The notes beneath the pieces were generated by a model. The model was not told where the DNA came from and searched no databases. It worked only from the letters and a program-made list of their open reading frames with translations. DNA of 64,000 nucleotides from Advenella sp. FME57 (GTDB taxonomy: Bacteria > Pseudomonadota > Gammaproteobacteria > Burkholderiales > Burkholderiaceae_B): contig NZ_JABUXU010000014.1 in assembly GCF_014897675.1 (NCBI RefSeq), positions 1 through 64,000 of the forward strand, given 5' to 3'. Of this stretch, positions 16,308 through 25,640 are shown in pieces (positions within the stretch are counted from its first letter, which is position 1; each line of letters starts with the position of its first letter). A program made the position numbers and the translations under genes.

Positions 16308-17219
16308 ATGGCTTCAATTACAGACAAACAGTATGACCCGATCCCGGCAAAAAAAGTCGCATTTATTGGTTTGGGGGTGATGGGCTTTCCGATGGCCGGG
16401 CATCTGGCCCGTGCAGGCCACGACGTCACCGTGTACAACCGTACCGCCAGCAAGAGCGCAGACTGGGTCAGCGAATTCGGCGGCAATAGCGCCCCTACCC
16501 CGGCCAAGGCCGCTGAAGGCGCTGAGATTGTCTTTTGCTGCGTAGGCAATGATAATGACCTGCGCAGTGTCACCACCGCTGCCGATGGCGCATTCCATGG
16601 CATGCAGCAAAACGCCGTTTTTGTCGACCACACCACGGCGTCGGCCGATGTCGCTCGCGAACTGGCGGCTGCCGCTCGTGAAGGTCAATTCAGCTTTATT
16701 GATGCACCGGTATCTGGCGGTCAGGCCGGCGCAGTCGGCGGCGTACTCACCGTGATGTGCGGTGGCGAGCCCGAGGTTTTTGAAAAAATCCAACCCGTAG
16801 CGGGTCATTTTGCGCGCGCGGTCACCCTATTGGGCGAACATGGCGCGGGCCAGCTGGCCAAGATGGTCAACCAGATTTGCATTGCCGGACTGGTGCAGGG
16901 GCTGTCCGAAGCCATTGCCTTCGGGCAGCGCGCCAATTTGGATATGAATGCGGTGCTGGATGTCATCGGCAAGGGCGCCGCCCAGAGTTGGCAAATGGAA
17001 AACCGTGGCAAAACCATGGTGCAGGGAAAATTCGACTTTGGTTTCGCCGTCGACTGGATGCGCAAGGATCTTGGGCTGGTGCTGGATGAGGCCAAACGCA
17101 ACGGCGCGCTGCTGCCAGTCACTGCCGTGGTGGACCAATTCTATGCCGAAGTACAGCAAAATGGCGGCCAGCGCTGGGATACTTCCAGCCTGATCACCCG
17201 GCTGACACCGCGCAAATAG
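16308..17219 (+). CDS. NAD(P)-dependent oxidoreductase, 3-hydroxyisobutyrate dehydrogenase family
   Basis: A 303-residue beta-hydroxyacid dehydrogenase. An N-terminal Rossmann fold carries VAFIGLGVMGFPMAGHLARA (about residues 17-36). The substrate-binding block DAPVSGGQAGAVGG lies around 133, and the catalytic Lys is in GAGQLAKMVNQ (about 186). Such enzymes oxidise 3-hydroxyisobutyrate or reduce tartronate semialdehyde or related compounds; the true substrate is unclear. A short polar N-terminal extension of about 15 residues precedes the fold. It is divergent from the zapB-like gene and stands alone. Confidence 0.85.
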   Translation: MASITDKQYDPIPAKKVAFIGLGVMGFPMAGHLARAGHDVTVYNRTASKSADWVSEFGGNSAPTPAKAAEGAEIVFCCVGNDNDLRSVTTAADGAFHGMQQNAVFVDHTTASADVARELAAAAREGQFSFIDAPVSGGQAGAVGGVLTVMCGGEPEVFEKIQPVAGHFARAVTLLGEHGAGQLAKMVNQICIAGLVQGLSEAIAFGQRANLDMNAVLDVIGKGAAQSWQMENRGKTMVQGKFDFGFAVDWMRKDLGLVLDEAKRNGALLPVTAVVDQFYAEVQQNGGQRWDTSSLITRLTPRK

Positions 17220-17462
17220 CACCACATAAATAATGGCGCGCCCGCCTGCCCTGATCGGCAGCATGGTCCTGATAAAGGGCCAGCGCAGCCTGCCTGTGTT
17301 GTTGTTATTTATACATTGGCGCGGCTTGCGCCCGATGACTGGCAAAACAGCAGCGCGCGCTGTGCCTGGTGTCGGGCCACCGCTAAACGTGCGGTCTTCA
17401 ACTGAGTTGCACTGTCTTGCGTAACCTTGAATTTAGCCGGCAAAACTAACGGGTAGCGGTAG

Positions 17463-18296
17463 CTAACGAGTTACCGGTAGCGCCTTGACGCGATGCGCCT
17501 GCGTGTTGCCATCGGATGTATGCACACGGCCCTTGCGTGCGTGCCGCCCAGCCTGCTTTTGCGTCGGCCCCTGCGCTACGCGCTGGCCATGACCGGCTTC
17601 AAAATTGCGTTTGGCGCCAGGTTTGGCATTCGGGCGACCCGCCATTACAGGCTTACCCCCTTTGGGCAACTCGCCTTTGGCTGCGATGTCCACAGACATG
17701 TTGGCTCCCGCCCCATTGACGGCGTGACCGTTCTTGCTGCTGGCGGCGTCCTTTACGTGCGCGTTTTTGCGCGGCACTGAGCCTGTGCCGTTACGCTGAC
17801 GCAAAAACCGCGATTCTCCGTGTCGACGAAACAGGATATCCGACAACTCCTTGAGTGCACGGTGATACACATCGCGTTTGAATTCAATGACCACATCCAG
17901 CGGTACCCAGTAGGTATGCCAGCGCCAGGCGTCAAATTCCGGATGATGCGTCGCCCGCAGGCTGACGTCGGCGTCCTTGCCCACCAGGCGCAACAGGAAC
18001 CAGATCTGTTTCTGTCCCTTATAATGCCCGCGTGAGTCCCGTCTGACAAAGTTATCAGGTACGTTGTAGCGTAACCAGTCTCGTGTTCGACCTAATATTC
18101 GTACATGCTCGGGTTTAAGACCCACTTCCTCCTGAAGCTCTCGATACATGGCCTGAACAGGCGTTTCGCCATATTTGATACCACCTTGCGGAAACTGCCA
18201 GGAATGTTCTCGAATTCTTTTACCCCAAAAGACCTCATTCTTCTGGTTTACGAGGATAATACCAACATTAGGACGGTAGCCTTCGCGATCAAGCAT
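17463..18296 (-). CDS. rppH: RNA pyrophosphohydrolase with long basic tail
   Basis: A 277-residue Nudix hydrolase that removes pyrophosphate from the 5' end of mRNA, triggering decay. The RppH N-terminus ([18 protein letters not shown]) and complete Nudix box (residues 38-60, with REL and EE metal ligands) are intact. The usual core ends near residue 165. The remaining about 110 residues are a low-complexity tail rich in Lys, Arg, Gly, His and Asn, longer than in E. coli (176 residues). It is divergent from proS, an arrangement common in Burkholderiales. Confidence 0.92.
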   Translation of the reverse strand: MLDREGYRPNVGIILVNQKNEVFWGKRIREHSWQFPQGGIKYGETPVQAMYRELQEEVGLKPEHVRILGRTRDWLRYNVPDNFVRRDSRGHYKGQKQIWFLLRLVGKDADVSLRATHHPEFDAWRWHTYWVPLDVVIEFKRDVYHRALKELSDILFRRHGESRFLRQRNGTGSVPRKNAHVKDAASSKNGHAVNGAGANMSVDIAAKGELPKGGKPVMAGRPNAKPGAKRNFEAGHGQRVAQGPTQKQAGRHARKGRVHTSDGNTQAHRVKALPVTR

Positions 18297-18359
18297 GCGG
18301 CCACTCCCATTTTTAAATACAATTGTCTTTGATTATACGTATCAATTGAACCGGTAGCC

Positions 18360-20102
18360 ATGTTAGCCTCAAAATTTCATCTAAATACTTTAAAAGAAGC
18401 CCCTGCAGAAGCAGAAATCATCAGTCATCAGCTTATGACACGTGCCGGCATGATCCGCAAGCACGCCGGTGGTATCTACACTTATATGCCGTTGGCCCTC
18501 AAAACCCTGCGCAAGGTTGAGAACATCGTGCGCGAAGAAATGAACCGTGCGGGCGCGATCGAGCTGCTCATGCCGGTGGTTCAGCCCGCCGAGCTCTGGA
18601 TGGAATCCGGCCGCTGGGTGCAATATGGCGCCGAACTGCTACGCATCAAGGACCGTCACCAGCGCGATTTCGTGCTTCAGCCCACCTCCGAGGAAGTGGT
18701 CACCGACATCGCCCGCAATGAAATTCACAGCTGGCGCCAGCTGCCCGTCAATTTCTATCACATTCAGACCAAATTCCGCGACGAACGCCGTCCTCGCTTC
18801 GGTCTGATGCGCGGGCGCGAATTCACCATGAAAGACGCCTATTCGTTTGACCGCGACCCAGTGTCAGCCCAGGCCAGCTACGACGCCATGTACGATGCCT
18901 ACGTGAAAATCTTTTCACGCCTGGGCCTCACATTCCGCGCCGTGGCTGCCGACACCGGTTCCATTGGCGGAGATCGCAGTCATGAATTCCAGGTAATCGC
19001 CGACACCGGCGAAGACCTGATCGTCTACAACCCTGACTCCCAATACGCCGCGAATATCGAACTGGCCGACGCCCCCTGCCTGCTCCCTTCGCGTGCGGCC
19101 CCTGCCGAAGCGTTGCGGGAAGTGCCCACGCCGAACGCCAGCAAATGCGAAATCGTGGCCGAACAGTTGAATGTCAGCCTGGAAAAAACGGTCAAGGCCG
19201 TGGTATTTATGACTACGCCCAAGGAAGGCGCTGGCCAGTTGTGGTTGCTGATGGTCCGCGGCGATCATGAAGTCAATGAAGTCAAAATCGGCAAGCTGCC
19301 TGCATTCAAGGAAGGCTACCGCATGGCGACCGAAGAGGAAATCATGGAGTACTTCGGTTCCAAGCCCGGATTTCTCGGCCCCGTCAAGCCCATCGGGCAA
19401 GTCCATCTGCTGGCCGACCGCACCGTTGCGAATATGGCCGATTTCATCTGCGGCGCCAATCGCGAAGACTATCATTACGCCGGCGTCAACTGGGGACGCG
19501 ATCTGCCCGAGCCCGAAGTGGCCGACCTGCGTAATGTGGTCGAAGGCGATCCAGCCGCCGACGGCCCCGGCAAATTGGCCATCCAGCGCGGCATCGAAGT
19601 TGGCCATGTATTTTTCCTGGGCGACAAGTACTCGGAAAAACTCAAGGCCACATTCCTGAACGAACAGGGCAAGCCCGAGCCGCTGCAAATGGGCTGCTAC
19701 GGTATCGGCATCAGCCGCATCATGGCCGCCGCCATTGAACAGAACCACGACGCCAAGGGCATTATATGGCCCCTGGCCATGGCGCCGTTCGAAGTAGTTA
19801 TCTGCCCGATTGGCTGGAACAAAAGCGAGGCCGTCCAGCAACAGGCTCAGCAACTCTACGATACCCTGCGCCAGGACGGAATAGACGTTATTCTGGATGA
19901 TCGCGACGTGCGACCTGGCGTCATGTTTTCTGAATGGGAACTGATAGGTGTTCCAATTCGTATCACAATTGGCGATCGTGGGCTGAAAGATGGTATTGTG
20001 GAATTACAATCGCGCAGTTGGCCAGAGGGGCAGAAGGTTCCTGTTGCAGAAATGTTAACAAGCATCAAATCCCTTTATAACGAGCTGAAAAACACGTTAT
20101 GA
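18360..20102 (+). CDS. proS: Prolyl-tRNA synthetase
   Basis: A 580-residue class II synthetase of the bacterial type, charging tRNA-Pro. Visible parts are motif 2 ([19 protein letters not shown], about 140-158), the inserted editing domain (about 225-400, from the [10 protein letters not shown] region onwards), motif 3 ([16 protein letters not shown], about 445-460) and the C-terminal anticodon-binding domain. Length and ending ([10 protein letters not shown]) are normal. The start ATG 18360 begins [15 protein letters not shown]. Confidence 0.97.
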   Translation: MLASKFHLNTLKEAPAEAEIISHQLMTRAGMIRKHAGGIYTYMPLALKTLRKVENIVREEMNRAGAIELLMPVVQPAELWMESGRWVQYGAELLRIKDRHQRDFVLQPTSEEVVTDIARNEIHSWRQLPVNFYHIQTKFRDERRPRFGLMRGREFTMKDAYSFDRDPVSAQASYDAMYDAYVKIFSRLGLTFRAVAADTGSIGGDRSHEFQVIADTGEDLIVYNPDSQYAANIELADAPCLLPSRAAPAEALREVPTPNASKCEIVAEQLNVSLEKTVKAVVFMTTPKEGAGQLWLLMVRGDHEVNEVKIGKLPAFKEGYRMATEEEIMEYFGSKPGFLGPVKPIGQVHLLADRTVANMADFICGANREDYHYAGVNWGRDLPEPEVADLRNVVEGDPAADGPGKLAIQRGIEVGHVFFLGDKYSEKLKATFLNEQGKPEPLQMGCYGIGISRIMAAAIEQNHDAKGIIWPLAMAPFEVVICPIGWNKSEAVQQQAQQLYDTLRQDGIDVILDDRDVRPGVMFSEWELIGVPIRITIGDRGLKDGIVELQSRSWPEGQKVPVAEMLTSIKSLYNELKNTL

Positions 20103-20155
20103 TTTCGTGATTTTCTTGGATTTTTACACTTTCCGGTTGTGTTGCAAGGTCTGAT

Positions 20156-20569
20156 TTGTTGGAAAATTCTTTTCATTTTCCCGTTCGCGTTTATTACGAA
20201 GATACCGACGCGGGTGGTGTGGTGTTTTATGCCAATTACCTTAAGTTCTTCGAACGCGCCCGCACCGAGTGGCTTCGCCATCTTGGGGTCAGCCAGACCG
20301 CGCTAGCAGGCAACGACAGGTTGATATTCATCGTTGTCAATACGCAGTTGCGCTATCGGTCGCCGGCGCGTCTGGATGACCTGCTGGCCATCGACAGCCG
20401 GATTACCAAAATGGGCGCCGCGTCCGTCCATTTTGAACAAGTAGCAGAACGCGATGGCATCCGACTGGTGGAAAGCCAGATTCAGGTATGCTGTGTAAAT
20501 GCGGACACATTTCGTCCTGCTCCCATTCCAATGCCTATCCGACAACTATTTCCTTTCGTGCAGGACTAG
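20156..20569 (+). CDS. ybgC: Tol-Pal associated acyl-CoA thioesterase
   Basis: A 137-residue hotdog-fold thioesterase, first gene of the tol cluster. The active-site region VYYEDTDAGGVVFYANYLKF (about residues 10-29) is intact, with the catalytic Asp in the EDTD run. There is no in-frame ATG upstream of this motif. TTG 20156 is chosen because AAGGT lies 6-7 bases upstream; a second TTG directly follows. YbgC acts on acyl-CoA or acyl-ACP near the inner membrane; its link to Tol-Pal is by operon. Confidence 0.88.
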   Translation: MLENSFHFPVRVYYEDTDAGGVVFYANYLKFFERARTEWLRHLGVSQTALAGNDRLIFIVVNTQLRYRSPARLDDLLAIDSRITKMGAASVHFEQVAERDGIRLVESQIQVCCVNADTFRPAPIPMPIRQLFPFVQD

Positions 20570-20574
20570 ATTTT

Positions 20575-21258
20575 ATGCAACCTACCACCCCCGAAGAGAT
20601 GTCGATTATCTCGCTGATCATCAACGCGAGCTTACCCGTACAGATCATCATGCTGATTCTGGTGATCATCTCGGTTCTATCATGGACCTATATCATCAGC
20701 AAGCGAATTGCGCTCAAACGCGCGCGCAATCAGACACGGGATTTTGAAGATTCGTTCTGGAAAGGCGGCGACCTGACCACCCTGCACCAATCCATCTCCC
20801 AGAACAGTGAGCAAGAAGGTCCGCTGGCCCGTATTTTTGAAGCCGGCATGGATGAATTCCTCAAGGCGCGCCGCAACGGCGTCAAGGAAGCCAATGCCCT
20901 GCTCGAGGGACCTAACCGGGCGATGCGCGCGACATATCAGCGCGAGCTCGATGCCATGGACTCCAATCTGAACTTTCTGGCCTCGGCCGGCTCGGTCAGC
21001 CCGTACATTGGTCTGCTGGGTACAGTCTGGGGGATCATGCATTCATTCATCGGTCTGGCCGGCACTGCCCAGGCGACGCTGGCAGCGGTTGCGCCCGGTA
21101 TTGCCGAAGCCCTGATTGCCACGGCCATCGGCCTGTTTGCCGCAATTCCAGCGGTCCTCGCCTACAACCATTTTTCGAATGACATCGACAAAATGGCGAG
21201 CCGTTTCGACAGTTTTATTGACGAATTTCTGAATATTTTGCAACGCCAGGTTCGCTAA
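20575..21258 (+). CDS. tolQ: Tol-Pal system protein TolQ
   Basis: A 227-residue inner-membrane protein of the TolQ/ExbB/MotA family, the stator part of the proton-driven Tol motor that keeps the outer membrane constricted during division. Three membrane segments are visible: about residues 20-40, 135-155 and 170-190, with GLLGTVWGIMHSFIGL between the last two. ATG 20575 lies 5 bases after the ybgC stop. Its stop overlaps tolR by one base. Confidence 0.95.
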   Translation: MQPTTPEEMSIISLIINASLPVQIIMLILVIISVLSWTYIISKRIALKRARNQTRDFEDSFWKGGDLTTLHQSISQNSEQEGPLARIFEAGMDEFLKARRNGVKEANALLEGPNRAMRATYQRELDAMDSNLNFLASAGSVSPYIGLLGTVWGIMHSFIGLAGTAQATLAAVAPGIAEALIATAIGLFAAIPAVLAYNHFSNDIDKMASRFDSFIDEFLNILQRQVR

Positions 21259-21698
21259 TGGCCAGAATACAAAACCGCCGCAGTCGCGGTCGCCGCATGA
21301 AAAACGAGATGAACGTCGTGCCTTATATCGACGTGATGCTTGTGCTGCTGGTCATTTTCATGGTGACCGCTCCCATGATCACGCCCGGCCTCATCAACCT
21401 GCCCTCGGTCGGCCAGGCATCCGCCGTGCCGGCCACCCCGGTGGAAATTGAAATGTCCGAAAACGGCGAATTGAAAGTGCGTCAGCGCACCGCCGGCAAG
21501 AACTTTCAAACAATCGACAAAGCTAATATTGTGGAAGAAGTCAAGGCACTGGTTGAGCCCGACAGCCCGGTCGTGATTGCTGCCGACGGCAAAGTGCCTT
21601 ACGAAGAAGTCATGAAGGTTATGGACACGCTGCGCAGCAGCGGACTGACGCGCCTGGGCCTGCTGGTCAACCAGAAATCCACAGACGGTACAAAGTAA
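21258..21698 (+). CDS. tolR: Tol-Pal system protein TolR
   Basis: A 146-residue ExbD/TolR protein. A single N-terminal membrane segment follows the motif NVVPYIDVMLVLLVIFMV, whose Asp is the proton-carrying residue. The periplasmic domain runs from about residue 45 to the end, closing RLGLLVNQKS. It overlaps the tolQ stop (TAATG), so translation is coupled. Confidence 0.95.
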   Translation: MARIQNRRSRGRRMKNEMNVVPYIDVMLVLLVIFMVTAPMITPGLINLPSVGQASAVPATPVEIEMSENGELKVRQRTAGKNFQTIDKANIVEEVKALVEPDSPVVIAADGKVPYEEVMKVMDTLRSSGLTRLGLLVNQKSTDGTK

Positions 21699-21738
21699 GC
21701 CGTTCCGCCCACTCTCATTGTCATCACATCTCAATTTA

Positions 21739-22899
21739 ATGAAGCACTTCGATAATCCTAACGAATTTTATGATGACGGAGATAATCGCAAAGGCCTGAT
21801 CGGCGCGATTATCCTTCATGCTTTGTTAGTGATCGCGCTGATCGCCGGACTGTTCCAGTCTACAGAAGCACCAACCGGCCCAGTACAGCTAGAGTTGTGG
21901 ACAGAGGGCGAAAACCAGGTACTGCAACCACCGGCACAGACACGCACGCCGGACCCTGCCGAAGAAGACACACAGAACGAAGAAGAGGAAGCGGCCTCGC
22001 CACCACCACCACCCTCACGGGCCGCCGCGGCAGCCGCTGCGGCTGCCGCGGCGCAACAGGCGCGCGCCCAGCAATCACAACCGACAGCCAGCGATCAGGA
22101 AGATCCGGATATCGCGCTGGAAAAGAAACGCAAGGAAGAGGCCCAGAAAAAGGCCAAAGAATTAACCGAGGCCAAAGCCCGCGCCCAGGAAGAAGCCCGG
22201 GAAGCGGCCAAAGCCCAGGCAGAGGCCAAACGTAAGGCCGAACTGCAAGCCAAGGCCGATGCTCAAGCCAAGGCTGCCGCCCAGGCAAAAGCCCGTGAGC
22301 AAGCAAAGGCGAAGGCCGATGCCAAAGCCCGCGCCGAAGCCCAGGCACGCGAAGAAGCTCAAGCCAAAGAAAAAGCACAAGAAGAAGCATCTGCCAAGGC
22401 AAAAGAAGCGGCAGAGGCAAAAGCCAAAGCTGCCGAAAAGGCCAAGGCCAAAGCGGCTGCCGAAGCCAAGGCAAAGGCTGCTGCAAAAGCGAAGGCCGAT
22501 GCCCGCAAAGCAGCACAGGCCAAGGCAAAAGCCGAATCCAAGGGCGATGCCCTGCGCGCGGCCATGCGTGGCGACGTCAGCAGCACCGCCGGTATTCGCG
22601 ACGGCCAGAGTGACCGCAATCAGGTCGGCGGCGGGGGCGGCAATTCCGGCTACGCGCGACGCGTGCAACAGTGCGTGGAGCCACGTCTGCGATTTTCCGG
22701 CAATCAGCGCCTGAAGGTGACCTATCGCGTCGACTTCAATAGCAGTTTTACGCCAACCGGCGCCAAGATCCTGGTGCGCTCAGGCAATCCGGCATTCGAC
22801 CGCGCGGTGCAGGCAGCACTCATGGCCTGCAAACCGTTTCCCAAACCCCCTAGCGGAGATTCCTACGTGACCGGCCCATATCGCTACACCCCGAATTGA
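21739..22899 (+). CDS. tolA: Tol-Pal system protein TolA
   Basis: A 386-residue envelope-spanning protein. A short cytoplasmic N-terminus precedes one membrane helix (about residues 20-42). A very long Ala/Lys/Glu-rich helical domain (about 85-270) includes a run of Pro and then Ala residues, and a C-terminal globular TolA domain (about 305-386, including VQQCVEPRLRFSG) contacts Pal and TolB. ATG 21739 (MKHFDNPNEF) is chosen; a TTG at 21718 is also open, and neither has a clear ribosome binding site. Repeated GCCAAG-type codons make this stretch internally repetitive. A strong terminator follows. Confidence 0.92.
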   Translation: MKHFDNPNEFYDDGDNRKGLIGAIILHALLVIALIAGLFQSTEAPTGPVQLELWTEGENQVLQPPAQTRTPDPAEEDTQNEEEEAASPPPPPSRAAAAAAAAAAAQQARAQQSQPTASDQEDPDIALEKKRKEEAQKKAKELTEAKARAQEEAREAAKAQAEAKRKAELQAKADAQAKAAAQAKAREQAKAKADAKARAEAQAREEAQAKEKAQEEASAKAKEAAEAKAKAAEKAKAKAAAEAKAKAAAKAKADARKAAQAKAKAESKGDALRAAMRGDVSSTAGIRDGQSDRNQVGGGGGNSGYARRVQQCVEPRLRFSGNQRLKVTYRVDFNSSFTPTGAKILVRSGNPAFDRAVQAALMACKPFPKPPSGDSYVTGPYRYTPN

Positions 22900-22948
22900 T
22901 ACCAATTGGCTCAGCGGGAGCCGGTCGAAAAAGCGTGAAACAACATTT

Positions 22949-22980
22949 GCCCGCTCTGCCTCGGCAGAGCGGGCTTTATT
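22949..22980 (+). terminator. Strong intrinsic terminator after tolA
   Basis: A perfect 12-bp GC-rich stem (GCCCGCTCTGCC with GGCAGAGCGGGC, 2-base loop) is followed by TTTATT. It separates ybgC-tolQRA from tolB-pal-cpoB, so the latter should have its own promoter or depend on read-through. Confidence 0.8.
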
Positions 22981-23021
22981 GATACACTGTCGTTATTACA
23001 TTCTGTAAGGAGACCGCAGTC

Positions 23022-24302
23022 ATGACTGCCTCAATCAAAAAGGGAACGGCTGCCATTCCCGCCCGTGCTGTGCAGCGTTATTTCGGCATCTTGATGACCT
23101 GGGCACTCTTTGTTGCCGTCGTGTTTTATTCCGTTGCCCAGGCCCAGGTAAACGTAGAGCTGCGCGGCTCAGGCTCTGCCAATAAATTCCCTATCGTCGT
23201 CGCCAATTTCGAAGGCCCCAATGGTGCGCAAATTGCCAATATCATTCGAGCCGACCTGACCCGCTCGGGCCAGTTCGAAGTCAAAAGCACCGGTGACCTG
23301 ACACTGGGCGCCAACAGCACACCTGATTGGGCGGCCATTTCCCAGGCTGGCGGCACGACCGTTGCCTACGGCACAGTTAACGGCAACAGCGTCGATTATC
23401 GCCTGGCCGATGCTGCCCAACAGGCTCAACTGGACGCCAAGAACATTTCAGAAGCACAAATGCGCCGTCTTGCCCACAGGGTAGCCGATGCCATTTACGA
23501 AAAAACAACAGGTGTACGTGGTATTTTTGCAACGCGCGTCGCCTACACCACCGGCCGTCAGCTGGTTGTCGCTGACGCCGACGGAGAGGGTCGCAAGGTC
23601 GTAGCAAGTTCGTCTTCGTCACTCATTTCTCCGGCATGGTCTCCCGATGGCACGCGTCTGGCCTATGTGAGTTTTGAAGGAGGCAAACCGATTGTGTACG
23701 TGCAGAACCTGAGCACAGGCGGACGCACAGTAGCAGCCAACTTCAAGGGCAACAACAGCGCCCCTGCGTGGTCTCCGAACGGTAGTCAGCTTGCCGTGGC
23801 ACTTAGCCAAGGGGGCATTTCACAGATATATCTGGTCAGCGCAGGCGGCGGTTCAAGCCAGCAACGCCTGACCAAGTCGGCAGAAATTGACACCGAACCG
23901 TTCTTTTTCCCTAATGGTAGTGGCATCGTTTTCACCAGTGACCGCGGAGGTAGCGCACAGATCTATCGCACCGGTTTAAGAGGTGGCGCAGCCAGCCGTC
24001 TGACCTTCAGTGGATCACAAAATGTTTCGCCAAAAATTTCACCAGATGGTTCAAAACTGGTATATTCTAGCTTACGAGGTGGGTCATATGTTATTGCTAT
24101 AAGTAGTCTTGGCTCTGGATCTGATCAGGTACTGACTTCTGGCGGCAATGATCTCTCTCCAAGTTTCGCACCTAACGGAATGCAAGTGCTCTACGCAGCA
24201 GGTGGCGGTCTAGGTATCGTCAATGCTGACGGTTCGTTCCAGGCCTCAATACCCTCGTCTGGCAATGTGACTGGTGCGGCTTGGGGGCCGTTTACAAAAT
24301 AA
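23022..24302 (+). CDS. tolB: Tol-Pal system protein TolB
   Basis: A 426-residue periplasmic protein. A signal-peptide-like hydrophobic stretch (about residues 22-41, ending AQA-Q) is preceded by an unusually long polar N-terminus of about 20 residues. An N-terminal alpha/beta domain (about 45-165) leads to a six-bladed beta-propeller built from repeats such as SPAWSPDGTRLAYVSFEGGK and ISPDGSKLVYSS. TolB binds Pal and TolA. AAGGAG lies upstream of ATG 23022. The last third is noticeably more AT-rich in third positions than the first part. Confidence 0.95.
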   Translation: MTASIKKGTAAIPARAVQRYFGILMTWALFVAVVFYSVAQAQVNVELRGSGSANKFPIVVANFEGPNGAQIANIIRADLTRSGQFEVKSTGDLTLGANSTPDWAAISQAGGTTVAYGTVNGNSVDYRLADAAQQAQLDAKNISEAQMRRLAHRVADAIYEKTTGVRGIFATRVAYTTGRQLVVADADGEGRKVVASSSSSLISPAWSPDGTRLAYVSFEGGKPIVYVQNLSTGGRTVAANFKGNNSAPAWSPNGSQLAVALSQGGISQIYLVSAGGGSSQQRLTKSAEIDTEPFFFPNGSGIVFTSDRGGSAQIYRTGLRGGAASRLTFSGSQNVSPKISPDGSKLVYSSLRGGSYVIAISSLGSGSDQVLTSGGNDLSPSFAPNGMQVLYAAGGGLGIVNADGSFQASIPSSGNVTGAAWGPFTK

Positions 24303-24334
24303 GTTTATTTTTGACTTTGATAAAGGAAATTACC

Positions 24335-24817
24335 ATGGGTTCTCGCATTGCAAAAACACTTGCCATTGCTAGTTTGGCTGCCACACTGGCAGCGTGTAGC
24401 TCTACTCCTGTAGACGGCACTGCTGGAGCTGGAACAGGCACTTCCAACGCCGTTATGGATCCATTCAACCCTAACAGCCCACTGGCACAGCAACGCTCTG
24501 TTTATTTTGCTTACGACAGCTACGTTGTTGAGCAACAATACCAGCCCGTTGTTCAAATGCACGCACAATACCTGGCAGCTAACGCTAACCAGCGTGTTCG
24601 CATCGAAGGTAACACCGATGCACGCGGCAGCGCCGAATACAACTTGGCACTGGGTCAGCGTCGCTCTGTAGCGGTTGCCAACCAGTTGACACAACAAGGT
24701 GTAAGCCCTAACCAGATCGAAGCGGTCAGCTTCGGTAAAGAGCGTCCAAAAGCAGAAGGTTCTACAGAAGAAGCCTATGCTGAAAACCGTCGCGCAGACA
24801 TTAACTATCAGCGTTAA
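24335..24817 (+). CDS. pal: Peptidoglycan-associated lipoprotein Pal
   Basis: A 160-residue outer-membrane lipoprotein. The lipobox LAAC is at about residues 17-20. The OmpA-like peptidoglycan-binding domain fills about residues 50-160, with VYFAYDSYVVE, the family signature NTDARGSAEYNLALGQRR and the ending ENRRADINYQR. ATG 24335 is supported by AAAGGAA upstream; the frame runs earlier only into tolB. It follows tolB by 32 bases. Confidence 0.96.
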   Translation: MGSRIAKTLAIASLAATLAACSSTPVDGTAGAGTGTSNAVMDPFNPNSPLAQQRSVYFAYDSYVVEQQYQPVVQMHAQYLAANANQRVRIEGNTDARGSAEYNLALGQRRSVAVANQLTQQGVSPNQIEAVSFGKERPKAEGSTEEAYAENRRADINYQR

Positions 24818-24844
24818 TCCTGCTTTGTAGGTTAAGCTCACTGC

Positions 24845-24870
24845 GCCGCAAACGGTTATGCCGTTGCGGC
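24845..24870 (+). terminator. Hairpin between pal and cpoB
   Basis: GCCGCAAACGG and CCGTTGCGGC pair with one bulged base around a short loop, 27 bases after the pal stop, followed by GTTGCTGTTTT. It could partly terminate the pal transcript or protect its 3' end, leaving lower expression of cpoB. Confidence 0.5.
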
Positions 24871-24893
24871 GTTGCTGTTTTAACGGAGTCTAT

Positions 24894-25574
24894 ATGAAAT
24901 TGAAGAAATCACATTCCCTGCTCATTGCCTCATCTGCCCTTGTACTCAGTCTGAGTGCCAATCAAGCATATGCGTTTGAAGACGAAGATGCTCGGCGTGC
25001 CATTCTTGACCTGCGCTCCCAGTTAAGACAAACCCAGCAAAACAACGTCGATCTGAGCAATAAAATCAACAATCTGCAACAACAGATCACACAACTGCGC
25101 GGCAGCATTGAAACTGCCAATCATCAGTCTCGCATGGCCCAGCAATCCAACCAGCAAGCAGACAATCCAGATGTACCGCCGTCACCACAAGTGGGTGACC
25201 CGAACGAGCAGCAAAGCTATGACAGCGCCCTTGATTTGTTCCGCCAGGGCAATTACGCGGAAGCCAGCACAGCGCTGAACCGCTTCGCCCAGCAATATCC
25301 GAACAGCCCACTGACGCCAAGCGCGCGCTTCTACGAAGGCAGCAGCCGCTACGCCAACAAGGACTTCAACGGTTCCATACAGGGACTGCAAGCCATGGTG
25401 GCGGCCTATCCCCGTGACCAGAAAGCCGGGGATGCATTGCTCGTGATTGCCGGCAGTCAGGTAGAATTGAATAACATTGCAGGCGCGAAAGCCACTCTGC
25501 AGCGCGTAGTAAACGAATACCCAAATACCCCTGCTGCCGATACAGCCCGGAACCGCCTGGAGTTGTTCCGTTAA
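24894..25574 (+). CDS. cpoB: Cell division coordinator CpoB (YbgF)
   Basis: A 226-residue periplasmic protein that links peptidoglycan synthesis to Tol-Pal constriction. A signal peptide (about residues 1-25, ending AYA-F) precedes a coiled coil (about 30-75, QLRQTQQNNVDLSNKINNLQ). A linker and C-terminal TPR repeats (about 105-226) follow, including SYDSALDLFRQGNYAEAST. ATG 24894 is chosen over the longer frame from 24858. It is the last gene of the tol cluster. Confidence 0.92.
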   Translation: MKLKKSHSLLIASSALVLSLSANQAYAFEDEDARRAILDLRSQLRQTQQNNVDLSNKINNLQQQITQLRGSIETANHQSRMAQQSNQQADNPDVPPSPQVGDPNEQQSYDSALDLFRQGNYAEASTALNRFAQQYPNSPLTPSARFYEGSSRYANKDFNGSIQGLQAMVAAYPRDQKAGDALLVIAGSQVELNNIAGAKATLQRVVNEYPNTPAADTARNRLELFR

Positions 25575-25606
25575 GCTGGGGCCCTGATTCCGTTTTTTAC
25601 CGAAAG

Positions 25607-25637
25607 GCATCCGGAAGTCGCAGGATGCTTTTTTTAT
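25607..25637 (+). terminator. Intrinsic terminator after cpoB
   Basis: GCATCC and GGATGC pair around a 10-base loop and are followed by seven T residues. The downstream hydrolase gene starts almost directly after the T-run. Confidence 0.75.
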
Positions 25638-25640
25638 TTG

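Noticed and set aside
21860-22668. Long minus-strand frames opposite tolA, rich in Leu, Pro, Phe and Gly
   Set aside because: They mirror the Ala/Lys repeat codons of tolA and have no independent support.
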